64,000 nucleotides of DNA from Bacteroidaceae bacterium (GCA_017481745.1 JAFUOV010000011.1:1-64000); one strand, 5' to 3'. Numbered from the stretch's first letter, positions 37,163 to 46,414 are shown. The notes: generated by a model from the letters alone, not told the origin. A program made the numbers and translations.

Positions 37163-37194
37163 TTTGTTTATTTCAAACAAAATATTTACTTTTG
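37163..37194 (+). promoter_or_regulatory. mnmG promoter
   Basis: TTTG (37163-37166) and TACTTTTG (37187-37194) with a 20-base spacer. The -7 box covers the in-frame TTG at 37192, which excludes it as a start and supports the ATG at 37213. Confidence 0.8.
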
Positions 37195-37212
37195 AAAGTA
37201 ATATCGTTGACG

Positions 37213-39087
37213 ATGGATTTTGAATATGACGTAATAGTTGTAGGTGCCGGTCATGCGGGATGCGAAGCTGCTTGTGCTGCTGCCAATCTTGGCTCGAAAA
37301 CACTGCTCATCACTCATGACATGAACAAGATTGCGCAAATGAGTTGCAATCCTGCCGTTGGTGGTATAGCTAAAGGTCAGATAGTCAGAGAAATAGATGC
37401 GCTTGGCGGTCAAATGGGTATTGTTACCGACAAGACTGCAATACAATTCAGGATGCTCAATCGGTCGAAAGGACCAGCTATGTGGAGTCCTCGTTCGCAG
37501 AGTGATAGAGCTCGATTTATTGAAGATTGGCGCTCGATTATAGAGAATACCAATAATCTAAATGTTTGGCAAGACTTTGTAAAACAGCTCGTTATAGCCG
37601 ACGGCGAGGTGCGAGGGGTTGTTACCGGTATGGATGTTACTTTCAAGGCACGTAGTGTTGTTCTTACCAATGGTACATTCTTGAATGGATTGATGCACAT
37701 TGGTCGCACAAAGTTGCCCGGCGGTCGTATTTCGGAACCTGCTTCTTATGGATTGTCCGAGCAGCTTGCATCTTTGGGCTTTGTTGTTGGTCGTATGAAG
37801 ACCGGTACACCTGTTCGCATAGATGGTCGCAGTGTCCATTTTGACGAAACCATCGAACAAAAAGGTGAGAATGACTTTCATAAATTCTCTTATCTCGATT
37901 TTGAGCCACGCCCCCTCAAGCAACGTAGTTGTTGGACGGTTTATACCAATGAACGGGTGCATGATATATTGCGAAAAGGACTACCCGATTCGCCGCTGTA
38001 TAATGGTCAGATACAGAGTATAGGTCCTCGTTATTGCCCAAGCATAGAAACAAAAATAGTAACGTTTCCCGATAAAAACGAGCATCAACTCTTCCTTGAG
38101 CCCGAAGGCGAAACTACGCAAGAGTTTTACTTGAATGGCTTCTCGTCTTCGTTGCCCATAGATATACAATTGGCAGCACTCAAAGAAGTGCCCGCCTTGC
38201 GTGATGTGCGCATATATCGTCCCGGATATGCCATTGAGTATGACTATTTCGACCCCACTCAGTTGTTGCATACGCTCGAAACAAAGTTGATTAAAAGGCT
38301 CTATTTTGCCGGGCAAATTAATGGAACAACAGGCTACGAGGAGGCTGCCGGACAAGGTTTGGTAGCCGGTATAAATGCTCACATATCTTGTCATGGTGGA
38401 GAACCGTTTGTATTGGGTCGCAACGAGGCGTATATAGGTGTTCTCATTGATGATTTGGTAACAAAAGGCGTAGACGAGCCCTATCGTATGTTTACCTCAC
38501 GAGCCGAGTATCGTATATTGCTGCGACAAGACGATGCTGATATGCGTTTGACCGAGCGAGCCTATCGGTTGGGGTTGGCAACAGCCGAGCGATATGAGTT
38601 GCTGCGTACAAAGCGTACAGCGGTAGACGACTTGGTAGAGTTTTCGCGTAATTATTCGATAAAAGCAGCGCTCATTAACGATAAGCTTGAACAAGCCGGT
38701 TTGCAGCCGTTGCGTCAAGGTGTGAAGTTGCACGATTTGATAGTTCGTCCGCAATTAGACATCAATACACTTGCTCCTATGGTGCAAGCACTGCAACGCC
38801 AAATCGACCAGATACCATCGCGCCGAGAAGAGATTGTTGAGGCTGCCGAGATAAAGATAAAATATAGTGGATATATAGATCGTGAACAGGTGATAGCCGA
38901 TAAGATATCACGTCTTGAGAATATCAAGATAAAAGATCGTTTCGACTATATGAGCATCCAGCAAATATCTACCGAAGCGCGCCAAAAATTGGCTCGTATC
39001 AACCCCGAAACGATTGCCCAGGCGGCGCGTATTCCCGGTATTTCGCCCAGCGATATCAATATACTTCTGGTGTTGATGGGGCGATAG
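37213..39087 (+). CDS. mnmG: tRNA uridine-5-carboxymethylaminomethyl modification enzyme MnmG
   Basis: A 624-aa FAD protein that with MnmE places the carboxymethylaminomethyl group on U34 of certain tRNAs. The FAD motif VVGAGHAGCEAA is at the N-terminus; NPAVGGIAKGQIVREIDALGG (split over residues about 49-69), KTGTPVRIDGR and GQINGTTGYEEAAGQG (about 376) are family blocks. The C-terminal helical domain ends at GISPSDINILLVLM. Called gidA in older work and often near oriC. A perfect parS palindrome begins at the base after its stop codon. Confidence 0.97.
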   Translation: MDFEYDVIVVGAGHAGCEAACAAANLGSKTLLITHDMNKIAQMSCNPAVGGIAKGQIVREIDALGGQMGIVTDKTAIQFRMLNRSKGPAMWSPRSQSDRARFIEDWRSIIENTNNLNVWQDFVKQLVIADGEVRGVVTGMDVTFKARSVVLTNGTFLNGLMHIGRTKLPGGRISEPASYGLSEQLASLGFVVGRMKTGTPVRIDGRSVHFDETIEQKGENDFHKFSYLDFEPRPLKQRSCWTVYTNERVHDILRKGLPDSPLYNGQIQSIGPRYCPSIETKIVTFPDKNEHQLFLEPEGETTQEFYLNGFSSSLPIDIQLAALKEVPALRDVRIYRPGYAIEYDYFDPTQLLHTLETKLIKRLYFAGQINGTTGYEEAAGQGLVAGINAHISCHGGEPFVLGRNEAYIGVLIDDLVTKGVDEPYRMFTSRAEYRILLRQDDADMRLTERAYRLGLATAERYELLRTKRTAVDDLVEFSRNYSIKAALINDKLEQAGLQPLRQGVKLHDLIVRPQLDINTLAPMVQALQRQIDQIPSRREEIVEAAEIKIKYSGYIDREQVIADKISRLENIKIKDRFDYMSIQQISTEARQKLARINPETIAQAARIPGISPSDINILLVLMGR

Positions 39088-39103
39088 TGTTTCACGTGAA
39101 ACA
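39088..39103. promoter_or_regulatory. parS: parS centromere site (ParB-binding)
   Basis: TGTTTCACGTGAAACA is a perfect 16-bp palindrome and an exact match to the conserved bacterial parS consensus (TGTTnCACGTGAAACA). It lies directly after the mnmG stop codon, in the gap before apt. In other bacteria ParB loads here, spreads, and directs SMC loading and origin segregation; parS sites cluster near oriC. I found no second perfect copy in the window. Confidence 0.9.
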
Positions 39104-39158
39104 ATTTTAAAATAACAAACAGAAATAGAAAGAATAATAACCAATAATACTAATAGAA

Positions 39159-39686
39159 ATGATGACTCTTGATGAATTGAAAGGCTTGGTGCGTGATGTG
39201 CCCGATTTCCCCAAGAAAGGTATCTTGTTTAAGGATATCACCACTATGCTGAAGAACAAAGACGGCTTGCATCTGACTGCAAAACTCTTGAGCGAGCGTT
39301 ATGCCGACAAGGGTATTACCAAGGTTGTGGGTATCGAGTCGCGTGGTTTTATCATGGGACCTATTGTTGCCGAGAAGATTGGTGCCGGTTTTGTTCCCAT
39401 GCGCAAGCCCGGTAAGTTACCTGCCGACACAGTAAGTGAAAGTTTTACCAAAGAGTATGGCGTAGATACTATTGAGGTACACGTCGATGCTATCAACGAA
39501 GACGACGTAGTACTATTGCACGACGACTTGTTGGCTACTGGTGGTACTATGTATGCGGCATATCTGCTTGCAAAACGCTTCAATCCTAAAAAAATCTATG
39601 TTAGCTTTATAGCCGAACTTGATTTCTTGAAGGGTCGCGAGCTTTTCCCCGCCGATGTCGAGATTGATTCGCTCATCAGATATTAA
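39159..39686 (+). CDS. apt: adenine phosphoribosyltransferase
   Basis: A 175-aa purine-salvage enzyme that makes AMP from adenine and PRPP. The PRPP-binding loop is VVLLHDDLLATGGTM (about 117-131). PDFPKKGILFKDITTML near the N-terminus and ESRGFIMGP (about 62) are typical. Two adjacent ATG codons occur at 39159 and 39162; the first is used. It is 5 bases before uvrC. Confidence 0.96.
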   Translation: MMTLDELKGLVRDVPDFPKKGILFKDITTMLKNKDGLHLTAKLLSERYADKGITKVVGIESRGFIMGPIVAEKIGAGFVPMRKPGKLPADTVSESFTKEYGVDTIEVHVDAINEDDVVLLHDDLLATGGTMYAAYLLAKRFNPKKIYVSFIAELDFLKGRELFPADVEIDSLIRY

Positions 39687-39691
39687 TAATT

Positions 39692-41503
39692 TTGTCTGCT
39701 ACAACACAACATATCAAAGATATTCTTGCCCTCTTGCCCGAGAGTCCTGGTGTATATCGGTACTACGACAAAGAGGGCACGATTATTTATGTAGGCAAGG
39801 CGAAAAACTTGAAGAAGCGCGTTTCGTCATACTTCAACAAGCAGCACGACGATGCACCCAAAACGCGCGTGTTGGTGCGCAATATTGCCGATATAAAATA
39901 TATTGTTGTGGGCAGCGAAGAAGATGCTTTGCATCTCGAAAATTCTTTCATTAAAAAGTATCGCCCGCGCTATAACGTATTGCTCAAAGACGACAAAACA
40001 TATCCATGGATATGTGTTACCAAGGAGGCATTCCCTCGTGTTTTTTTTACTCGTCGTGTTGAGCGTGGCAGTGGGGCGCGATATTACGGACCGTATGCCC
40101 ATGTGAATGTGGCAAAGACTGTCCTTGAACTCATACACGAGCTGTTTCCTTTGCGCACGTGTCGACATTCACTCACTCCCGAGACGGTTGCCGGCAAGCG
40201 TTATCGGCTCTGTTTGCAATACCACATCAAGCGATGTCGTGGCTGTTGTGAAGGACTTATTTCGGTAGACGATTATGCACGTTATATAGATGCCGTCAAG
40301 CAAATTCTCAATGGTAATACTGCGCAGTTGAGCGATATGCTTATGACCGAAATGCAGGCATTGGCTGCCGAAATGCGCTTTGAAGAGGCACAAGTAATCA
40401 AGGAACGATATGACTTGGTAGAGCGTTATCGTGCCAAGTCGGTGGTAGTGAGTAGTACGGTCAACAATGTAGATGTATTTTCTTACGATGAAGACGAGGG
40501 TGCAGCCTTTGTCAATTTCATGCACGTAAAGAACGGTTCCATCGTGCAATCTGTTACATTGGAGTATAAGAAAAAACTCGATGAAACTGCCGCAGAGATA
40601 TTGGCGTTGGGTATAGCCGAGTTGCGTGAGCGTTTTGCCAGCGAAACACGCGAGGTAATCGTGCCGTTTGCTCCCGAAGTTACCTTCGAGCAGTTGCACA
40701 TTACCATACCCGAGCGCGGCGACAAGCGCAAGTTGCTTGACATCTCACAGCAGAATGCGCGCCAATATAAGATAGATCGCCTCAAGCAAGCCGAAAAACT
40801 CAATCCCGAGCAGCGTGCTACACGCATACTCACTCGCTTGCAGAAAGACTTCCGACTGCGTGAGTTACCCATCCACATCGAGTGTTTCGATAACTCCAAT
40901 ATCCAAGGCACAAATCCCGTTGCATCGTGTGTGGTTTTTAAGATGGCTAAACCCTCCAAGAAAGACTATCGCCATTTCGATATTAAAACTGTTGTCGGCC
41001 CCGACGATTTTGCTTCTATGCGCGAAATCATATATCGTCGTTATCATCGTCTTGTCGAGGAGGGGCAGTCGCTTCCGCAGTTGATTGTTGTGGATGGTGG
41101 CAAGGGGCAGTTGAGTGCCGCCGTTTCGTCGCTCGAGGAGCTTGGTTTGCGCGGTAAAATAGCCATTGTTGGTATTGCCAAGCGCCTCGAGGAGATATAT
41201 TTCCCCGGCGATACCACACCTCTGTATATTGACAAGAACTCCGAGTCGTTGCGTTTGATACAGCATCTGCGCGATGAGGCTCACCGATTTGGTATTACAC
41301 ACCACCGCAATAAGCGTAGCAAAGGACAAGTCGTATCGGCATTGGATGCCATAAAGGGCATCGGACCGCAAACACGTGATGCGCTACTACGACATTTCAA
41401 GAGCCTCAAGCGTATCAAAGAGGCATCGGTCGACGAGCTTGCATCGGTAGTAGGTGCTTCTAAAGCTCAAAAAATTGTCGATTCACTACTTAAAAGTGAG
41501 TAG
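39692..41503 (+). CDS. uvrC: excinuclease ABC subunit C
   Basis: A 603-aa nucleotide-excision-repair nuclease that cuts on both sides of a lesion. The N-terminal GIY-YIG domain (PGVYRYYDKEGTIIYVGKAK, about 18-37) makes the 3' cut; CLQYHIKRCRGCCEG lies about 170; a UVR motif (MRFEEAQVIKERYD, about 229) binds UvrB; HIECFDNSNIQGT (about 391) begins the RNase H-like domain for the 5' cut; helix-hairpin-helix motifs end the protein. The start is a TTG five bases after the apt stop, since no ATG lies nearby that keeps the GIY domain. Confidence 0.95.
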   Translation: MSATTQHIKDILALLPESPGVYRYYDKEGTIIYVGKAKNLKKRVSSYFNKQHDDAPKTRVLVRNIADIKYIVVGSEEDALHLENSFIKKYRPRYNVLLKDDKTYPWICVTKEAFPRVFFTRRVERGSGARYYGPYAHVNVAKTVLELIHELFPLRTCRHSLTPETVAGKRYRLCLQYHIKRCRGCCEGLISVDDYARYIDAVKQILNGNTAQLSDMLMTEMQALAAEMRFEEAQVIKERYDLVERYRAKSVVVSSTVNNVDVFSYDEDEGAAFVNFMHVKNGSIVQSVTLEYKKKLDETAAEILALGIAELRERFASETREVIVPFAPEVTFEQLHITIPERGDKRKLLDISQQNARQYKIDRLKQAEKLNPEQRATRILTRLQKDFRLRELPIHIECFDNSNIQGTNPVASCVVFKMAKPSKKDYRHFDIKTVVGPDDFASMREIIYRRYHRLVEEGQSLPQLIVVDGGKGQLSAAVSSLEELGLRGKIAIVGIAKRLEEIYFPGDTTPLYIDKNSESLRLIQHLRDEAHRFGITHHRNKRSKGQVVSALDAIKGIGPQTRDALLRHFKSLKRIKEASVDELASVVGASKAQKIVDSLLKSE

Positions 41504-41573
41504 TCCTATGGGTTCGCTACTCCAATTTTGTGAAAAAATCTATCAATTTTGCCAATTTGTATCTTGTTGATAT

Positions 41574-41610
41574 TTAGGTATTTATGTTTGTGATACCTAA
41601 TTTTAGGTAT
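41574..41610 (+). promoter_or_regulatory. triple TTAGGTAT box (candidate operator)
   Basis: TTAGGTAT (41574-41581), its inverted copy ATACCTAA (41593-41600) and a third direct copy TTAGGTAT (41603-41610) lie about 65-100 bases upstream of the expected start of the small protein/TonB receptor transcript. Three exact 8-base copies in 37 bases suggest a regulator site. No regulator gene is adjacent. Confidence 0.45.
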
Positions 41611-41663
41611 ATTTTATAAAAAAATCGTTATAGATGGCTATCTGCTGTGTCGCTATTAAGTTG

Positions 41664-41671
41664 TATCTTTG
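41664..41671 (+). promoter_or_regulatory. candidate -7 box for the Cys-rich protein/TonB receptor pair
   Basis: TATCTTTG followed by CC, a perfect -7 element. The -33 region has no clear TTG, which would fit a promoter that needs an activator. Confidence 0.55.
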
Positions 41672-41718
41672 CCGCCGAAAAAGAGATTTAATGGACTGAC
41701 TATTATAACAATAACCCA

Positions 41719-42048
41719 TTGAGAAGGAGAGAACTCATATACGCTATAATAATGTTGTTGGCAATATTGCCAGTAACAGCGGTAAAGATTTTTGACATCC
41801 ACTCCGATGCCAAATTTCATGAGTTATATCCCAATGATGAGGAGCGTGCGCACCGTGAGGCTGCTGCCGCTATGGAAGATTGTCCGTTTTGTCATATTCA
41901 ATTATCACAATTTGTAGTTGCCGAAGAGTGCAGTCTACCGCAAGTGCCATGTGTTCTTCTGTGCGAATACAGCTACTATGATGCCAAGGTTGTCGATTGT
42001 TATCGGCATTATGGTCTATTACGTGCCCCACCTGTATTTTCATTGTAA
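41719..42048 (+). CDS. small Cys-rich exported protein upstream of a TonB receptor
   Basis: A 109-aa (TTG start at 41719) or 98-aa (ATG at 41752) protein. The N-terminus is basic then hydrophobic (IIMLLAILPVTAVKIF), like a signal anchor or signal peptide. The rest holds CPFCHIQLSQF followed by four more cysteines, all in the last 55 residues, and one His pair in DIHSD/FCHI. Metal or heme handling is possible given the C-x-x-C-H and the receptor downstream, but no family is recognised with confidence. The start codon is uncertain; a two-codon ATG-GAC-TGA frame lies in the leader. Confidence 0.6.
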   Translation: MRRRELIYAIIMLLAILPVTAVKIFDIHSDAKFHELYPNDEERAHREAAAAMEDCPFCHIQLSQFVVAEECSLPQVPCVLLCEYSYYDAKVVDCYRHYGLLRAPPVFSL

Positions 42049-42188
42049 TTTTATATTATAGCATTACGTATCCATATTGTAGTGCTGTGCAAGTGCCTGT
42101 TATAGGTACTCCTTATGTAGCGATACATCTATGTATCACTCATTTCTTTTGTGGCTAATCATATTTTGCTTATTATTAATTGTTTACA

Positions 42189-44498
42189 ATGAAAAGACTT
42201 ATTATATTTTTATTGGGAACGTTGGGCTGTGTTATGTCGTTTGCCAATCCTGTTCCCCAACCTGAAAAAGCTACCGATGCCAATATCTACGGACACGTAA
42301 TTGACAAGAGCACCGGAGAGCATGTGTCATACATCAGTATTCGCCTCAAAGGCACAACTATGGGCGTGATGACCGATGCCACAGGACACTATTTCATTAA
42401 AAATATTCCAGAGGGAGCATACGTTATCGAAGTGAAATCGATAGGATATGCTACTCAAGAGCGTCAAATATCGGTGCGTAAAGGCGAAACTATAGAACTT
42501 AATTTCAATATCGTACCCGAGCAAATATCGCTCGACGAGGTGGTTGTAACATCCAATCGTAACGTTACAACACGTCGCATGGCGCCCTCGTTGGTGAAGG
42601 TTTTGGACGTGAGCACACTCACCAAGGTCAACGCTGCAAGTATTGCCGATGGACTCAACTTCCAGCCCGGTGTGCGTGTTGAAGATAACTGTCAGAACTG
42701 TGGTTTCCAACAAGTGCGCATCAATGGTCTTGACGGACACTACTCGCAAATATTGATTGACTCTCGCCCCATTTTCAGTGCATTGTCGGGTGTATATGGT
42801 CTGGAGCAAATTCCCGCCAACATGATAGAGCGTGTCGAAGTAGTGCGTGGCGGTGGCTCGGCTCTCTTTGGCTCGTCGGCAGTAGGTGGTACAGTCAACA
42901 TTATAACTCGTGAGCCCCTGCACAACTCTGCCTCGGCAGCCCATACATCTACCTCTATAGGTGGTAGCAACTCGTGGGATCACAACACAATGCTCAACTC
43001 TTCGCTTGTTACCGACAACGGCAAGGCAGGTATATATGTCTATGGTCAGCATCGCCAACGCGACAGCTACGACCACGATGGCGATGGCTTCTCAGAGTTG
43101 CCTATGTTGCGTAGCCTTATTTTCGGTACTCGTGCCTATTATAAAACAAGTCTTTTCTCGAAACTTACGCTCGAATATCATGGTATCAACGAGAAACGTC
43201 GTGGTGGCGATAACCTGCAATTGCCGCCCCACGAAGCGATGATTGCCGAGCAGACCGAACACTCGGTGAATGGTGGTGGTATCAGTTTCGACTATTTTAC
43301 CCCCGATTATAAAAACAAACTCAATGTCTATGCTTCGGCACAGAATACCAATCGCGACAGCTACTATGGTGCCGGTCAAGACCTCAATGCCTATGGCAAA
43401 ACCCACGACCTTACATTGGTAGCCGGTGCGCAATATATGCACAGCTTCGATAAGTTCTTGTTTATGCCTGCCGAGATGACTGCCGGTGCCGAATATAACT
43501 ACGATGCCTTGTCGGACGATGCCCCCGGTTACGACCGTTATATCGACCAAAAGGTACACATTGGTAGTGTCTATTTCCAGAACGAGTGGAAAAACAAGCG
43601 TTGGGGGTTCTTGATAGGAGCACGCCTCGACAAGCACAATTTGGTGAAAAACCTTATTTTCAGTCCGCGCATCAACATTCGCTACAACCCCACCAAAGAT
43701 ATCAACATTCGCGCCAGCTATTCAGAGGGCTTCCGTGCTCCGCAAGCCTTCGACGAAGACCTGCACATCATGGCGGTAGCCGGTGAGGTGTCGTTGATAG
43801 AGCTCGATCCCAATTTGAAGGAAGAGAAATCGCGCAGCGTGAGTGCATCGGTCGATATTTACCAAAAGTTGGGCGAAGTTCCTGCCAACTTCTTGTTGGA
43901 GGGTTTCTTTACCGACCTTAGCGATGCTTTTGTGATGGAGCATATTGGCGAAGATGCTACCGGAAATGCTATTATACAACGTCGCAACGGTGGTGGTGGA
44001 CAAGTGTTCGGTGTCAACTTCGAGGCGCGTGCTGCCTTCTCGCATTGGGTAGATGCACAATTGGGCGTTACATGGCAACGCAGCCTTTATAAGTCGCCCG
44101 AAAAGTGGAGTGAAGACCCCGATGTAGCAGCAGCAACCGAGATGTTCCGTACCCCCGATTGGTATGGTTTCTTCACTTGTACGGTTAAACCCATCAAGCA
44201 CTTGGCTATCGACCTCTCGGGTACATATACCGGACAGATGTGGGTACAACACCTTGCCGGATACATCGAGAAAGACCGCTTGGAGCGCACCCCCGATTTC
44301 TTCAATGCAAACGTAAAAGTTGCATACGATATAGCACTCTCGCGCGAGCTTATGTTGCAACTGCAAGCCGGTGTGCAAAACATCTTCGATGCCTATCAGA
44401 AAGATTTCGACAAAGGTCCCAACCGCGACTCGGGCTACATTTATGGTCCCTCTACACCTCGCAGTTACTTCTTTGGCGTGAAATTGAATTTCCGATAA
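42189..44498 (+). CDS. TonB-dependent outer membrane receptor
   Basis: A 769-aa outer-membrane receptor. Signal peptide (1-19, ending SFA), a carboxypeptidase-regulatory-like domain (about 28-115: YGHVIDKSTGEHVSYISI), then a plug (about 115-240) with DNCQNCGFQQVRINGLDG, IPANMIERVEVVRGGGSA and GGTVNIITREP, and a 22-strand barrel ending YFFGVKLNFR. It lacks a SusD partner and so is more like a metal, siderophore, heme or vitamin receptor than a SusC. The CQNC pair in the plug and the preceding Cys-rich protein hint at a metal-containing ligand. The ATG at 42189 is chosen because it begins a proper signal peptide. Terminator follows. Confidence 0.9.
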   Translation: MKRLIIFLLGTLGCVMSFANPVPQPEKATDANIYGHVIDKSTGEHVSYISIRLKGTTMGVMTDATGHYFIKNIPEGAYVIEVKSIGYATQERQISVRKGETIELNFNIVPEQISLDEVVVTSNRNVTTRRMAPSLVKVLDVSTLTKVNAASIADGLNFQPGVRVEDNCQNCGFQQVRINGLDGHYSQILIDSRPIFSALSGVYGLEQIPANMIERVEVVRGGGSALFGSSAVGGTVNIITREPLHNSASAAHTSTSIGGSNSWDHNTMLNSSLVTDNGKAGIYVYGQHRQRDSYDHDGDGFSELPMLRSLIFGTRAYYKTSLFSKLTLEYHGINEKRRGGDNLQLPPHEAMIAEQTEHSVNGGGISFDYFTPDYKNKLNVYASAQNTNRDSYYGAGQDLNAYGKTHDLTLVAGAQYMHSFDKFLFMPAEMTAGAEYNYDALSDDAPGYDRYIDQKVHIGSVYFQNEWKNKRWGFLIGARLDKHNLVKNLIFSPRINIRYNPTKDINIRASYSEGFRAPQAFDEDLHIMAVAGEVSLIELDPNLKEEKSRSVSASVDIYQKLGEVPANFLLEGFFTDLSDAFVMEHIGEDATGNAIIQRRNGGGGQVFGVNFEARAAFSHWVDAQLGVTWQRSLYKSPEKWSEDPDVAAATEMFRTPDWYGFFTCTVKPIKHLAIDLSGTYTGQMWVQHLAGYIEKDRLERTPDFFNANVKVAYDIALSRELMLQLQAGVQNIFDAYQKDFDKGPNRDSGYIYGPSTPRSYFFGVKLNFR

Positions 44499-44521
44499 CG
44501 AGCCCTATTTTTCATAAAAGA

Positions 44522-44554
44522 CCGACATAACAGTGCGTTATGTCGGTTTTTTTT
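44522..44554 (+). terminator. terminator after the TonB receptor
   Basis: CCGACATAAC-AGTGC-GTTATGTCGG (44522-44546), a perfect 10-bp stem, followed by eight Ts. Confidence 0.92.
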
Positions 44555-44586
44555 ATTTATTTTGCAGTGTATATAAACCGTATCGT

Positions 44587-45039
44587 ATGCGTATTGTTAT
44601 TCAACGAGTCAAAGAGGCATCAGTAACCATAGCGGGCGAGTTGCGTTCGGCTATTGCACATGGTATGCTTATCCTTATCGGAGTAGAAGATTGCGATGGG
44701 GCAGAGGATGTAGAGTGGCTTGTGAAGAAAGCCGCGCAACTGCGCATCTTCAATGACGATGAGGGTGTGATGAATCGTTCTATTACCGATGTTGATGGCG
44801 AGGCGCTTGTTGTCAGTCAGTTTACCTTGCATGCCTCGGTAAAGAAAGGCAATCGCCCCTCTTACATTCGCGCATCGCGCCCTGAGCATGCAGTACCTAT
44901 GTACGAGCTATTCCGCCAGCGATTGTCGCAAGCCATTGGCAAGGAGGTAATGACCGGTGTTTTTGGTGCCGATATGCAGGTTGCACTCATCAATGATGGT
45001 CCTGTAACAATATGTATTGATTCGCAAAACAGAGAGTGA
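44587..45039 (+). CDS. dtd: D-aminoacyl-tRNA deacylase
   Basis: A 150-aa proofreading enzyme that removes D-amino acids from t[16 protein letters not shown] is the conserved start, [17 protein letters not shown] (about 78-94) holds the SQFTL motif, and [10 protein letters not shown] at the end holds the catalytic NxGPVT motif. The ATG at 44587 is used; an upstream in-frame start lies in the preceding terminator. It is followed after one base by the MazG-like gene. Confidence 0.96.
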   Translation: MRIVIQRVKEASVTIAGELRSAIAHGMLILIGVEDCDGAEDVEWLVKKAAQLRIFNDDEGVMNRSITDVDGEALVVSQFTLHASVKKGNRPSYIRASRPEHAVPMYELFRQRLSQAIGKEVMTGVFGADMQVALINDGPVTICIDSQNRE

Positions 45040-45040
45040 T

Positions 45041-45364
45041 ATGACGATAGAAGAGGCTCAAAAGCAGGTCGACACTTGGATAAAAACCTACGGCGTGCGC
45101 TACTTTAGCGAACTGACCAATATGGCTATTCTCACCGAAGAGGTGGGCGAGGTAGCTCGTATCATGGCACGTACCTATGGCGACCAGTCGACCAAAGCCG
45201 GCGAGAAGACCGAACTTGCCGACGAGCTTGCCGATGTGATGTGGGTACTCATGTGCATAGCCAATCAAACAGGGGTAGACCTCACCGAAGCCTTTCGTCG
45301 CAACCTCGAAAAGAAAACGCAACGCGATAAGGAACGACATAGAAATAATCCAAAACTCAAATAA
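45041..45364 (+). CDS. MazG-like nucleotide pyrophosphohydrolase
   Basis: A 107-aa all-alpha NTP-PPase protein. The metal-binding acids are in LTEEVGEVARIM (about 31-42) and ELADELADVMWVL (about 66-78), the E-x-x-E and E-x-x-D pairs of the MazG fold. It probably hydrolyses non-canonical or excess nucleoside triphosphates. It starts one base after the dtd stop and ends two bases before deoC, so the three are one translation unit. Confidence 0.88.
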   Translation: MTIEEAQKQVDTWIKTYGVRYFSELTNMAILTEEVGEVARIMARTYGDQSTKAGEKTELADELADVMWVLMCIANQTGVDLTEAFRRNLEKKTQRDKERHRNNPKLK

Positions 45365-45366
45365 TT

Positions 45367-46248
45367 ATGAATAAGTACGAAGAAACATTGTCGCAATATG
45401 CGACAGAACTCGACGATGCTGCTGTACAAATGGCAGTAGAGAAAATCGTTCGCGAAAATTATGAGAAATATAACACCGTAGAGGTGTATAAACAACTCTT
45501 CAACTGTATAGACCTCACAACCTTGCGTACCGAGGATAACACTACAACCGTAGCCAACTTTACCAAGCGTGTCAATGCCTTCGATGAGGAGCATGGCGAT
45601 ATGCCCAATGTAGCTGCAATATGTGTATATCCCAACTATGCCGGCACAGTGCGTATGAACCTCGAAGTTTCGGGTGTAAATATTGCTGCTGTATCGGGTG
45701 GTTTCCCCTCGTCGCAAACCTTTACCGAGGTTAAGGTTGCCGAAACAATGCTGGCTGTGAAAGATGGTGCCGACGAAATCGACATCGTTATCAACGTAGG
45801 CGACATGTTGGGTGGAAATTACGAGGATATGTGCGACGAAATTGCCGAGTTGAAGAGTGCTTGTGGCGAGGCTCACCTCAAAGTTATCCTTGAAACCGGT
45901 GCGCTCAAGACAGCTTCAATGATTAAGAAAGCATCGTTGCTCTCTATCTATGCAGGTGCCGATTTCATCAAGACATCGACCGGCAAGCAAGAGCCTGCTG
46001 CAACTCTCGAGGCAGCTTACGTAATGTGCCAAGCTATCAAAGAGTACTACGACAAGACCGGCACTAAGATTGGTTTCAAGCCCGCCGGTGGTATCTCAAC
46101 AACAGCCGATGCCGTTAAATACTACTGCATTGTAGCTGCTGTACTTGGCGAGGAGTGGCTCAACAACCGCTACTTCCGTATCGGTGCAAGCCGTTTGGCA
46201 AACAACCTCCTCAGCGATATCTGGGGCAAAGAGGTGAAATTCTTCTAA
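45367..46248 (+). CDS. deoC: deoxyribose-phosphate aldolase
   Basis: A 293-aa class I aldolase that splits 2-deoxyribose-5-phosphate into glyceraldehyde-3-phosphate and acetaldehyde. The Schiff-base lysine is in ADFIKTSTGK (about 202), and the second active lysine in GFKPAGGI (about 237). DEIDIVINVGDML and KVILETGAL are typical. It is longer than the E. coli enzyme by an N-terminal helical region. A strong terminator follows. Confidence 0.95.
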   Translation: MNKYEETLSQYATELDDAAVQMAVEKIVRENYEKYNTVEVYKQLFNCIDLTTLRTEDNTTTVANFTKRVNAFDEEHGDMPNVAAICVYPNYAGTVRMNLEVSGVNIAAVSGGFPSSQTFTEVKVAETMLAVKDGADEIDIVINVGDMLGGNYEDMCDEIAELKSACGEAHLKVILETGALKTASMIKKASLLSIYAGADFIKTSTGKQEPAATLEAAYVMCQAIKEYYDKTGTKIGFKPAGGISTTADAVKYYCIVAAVLGEEWLNNRYFRIGASRLANNLLSDIWGKEVKFF

Positions 46249-46274
46249 AAACTTAAGACCACAAGTCATACACA

Positions 46275-46304
46275 AGCCTGCCGACATTGCTCGGCAGGCT
46301 TTTT
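46275..46304 (+). terminator. terminator after deoC
   Basis: AGCCTGCCGA-CATTGC-TCGGCAGGCT (46275-46300), a perfect 10-bp stem, followed by TTTT. Confidence 0.93.
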
Positions 46305-46383
46305 ATATTCTCGGTTATGGTGGGAATTTGTTTAATACGACGTAATTTTTATTAAACCGCAATAGAATATCGCGTTTTTTGTG

Positions 46384-46391
46384 TAACTTCG
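46384..46391 (+). promoter_or_regulatory. candidate -7 box for dgt
   Basis: TAACTTCG, one mismatch from TAnnTTTG; no clear -33. Initiation here would favour the ATG at 46415 over the in-frame start at 46379. Confidence 0.35.
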
Positions 46392-46414
46392 CAAGTTATA
46401 AAAACGTTGTAGAA

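Noticed and set aside
42327..43076. A 249-codon frame antisense to the TonB receptor
   Set aside because: Pure shadow of a strongly supported receptor gene.
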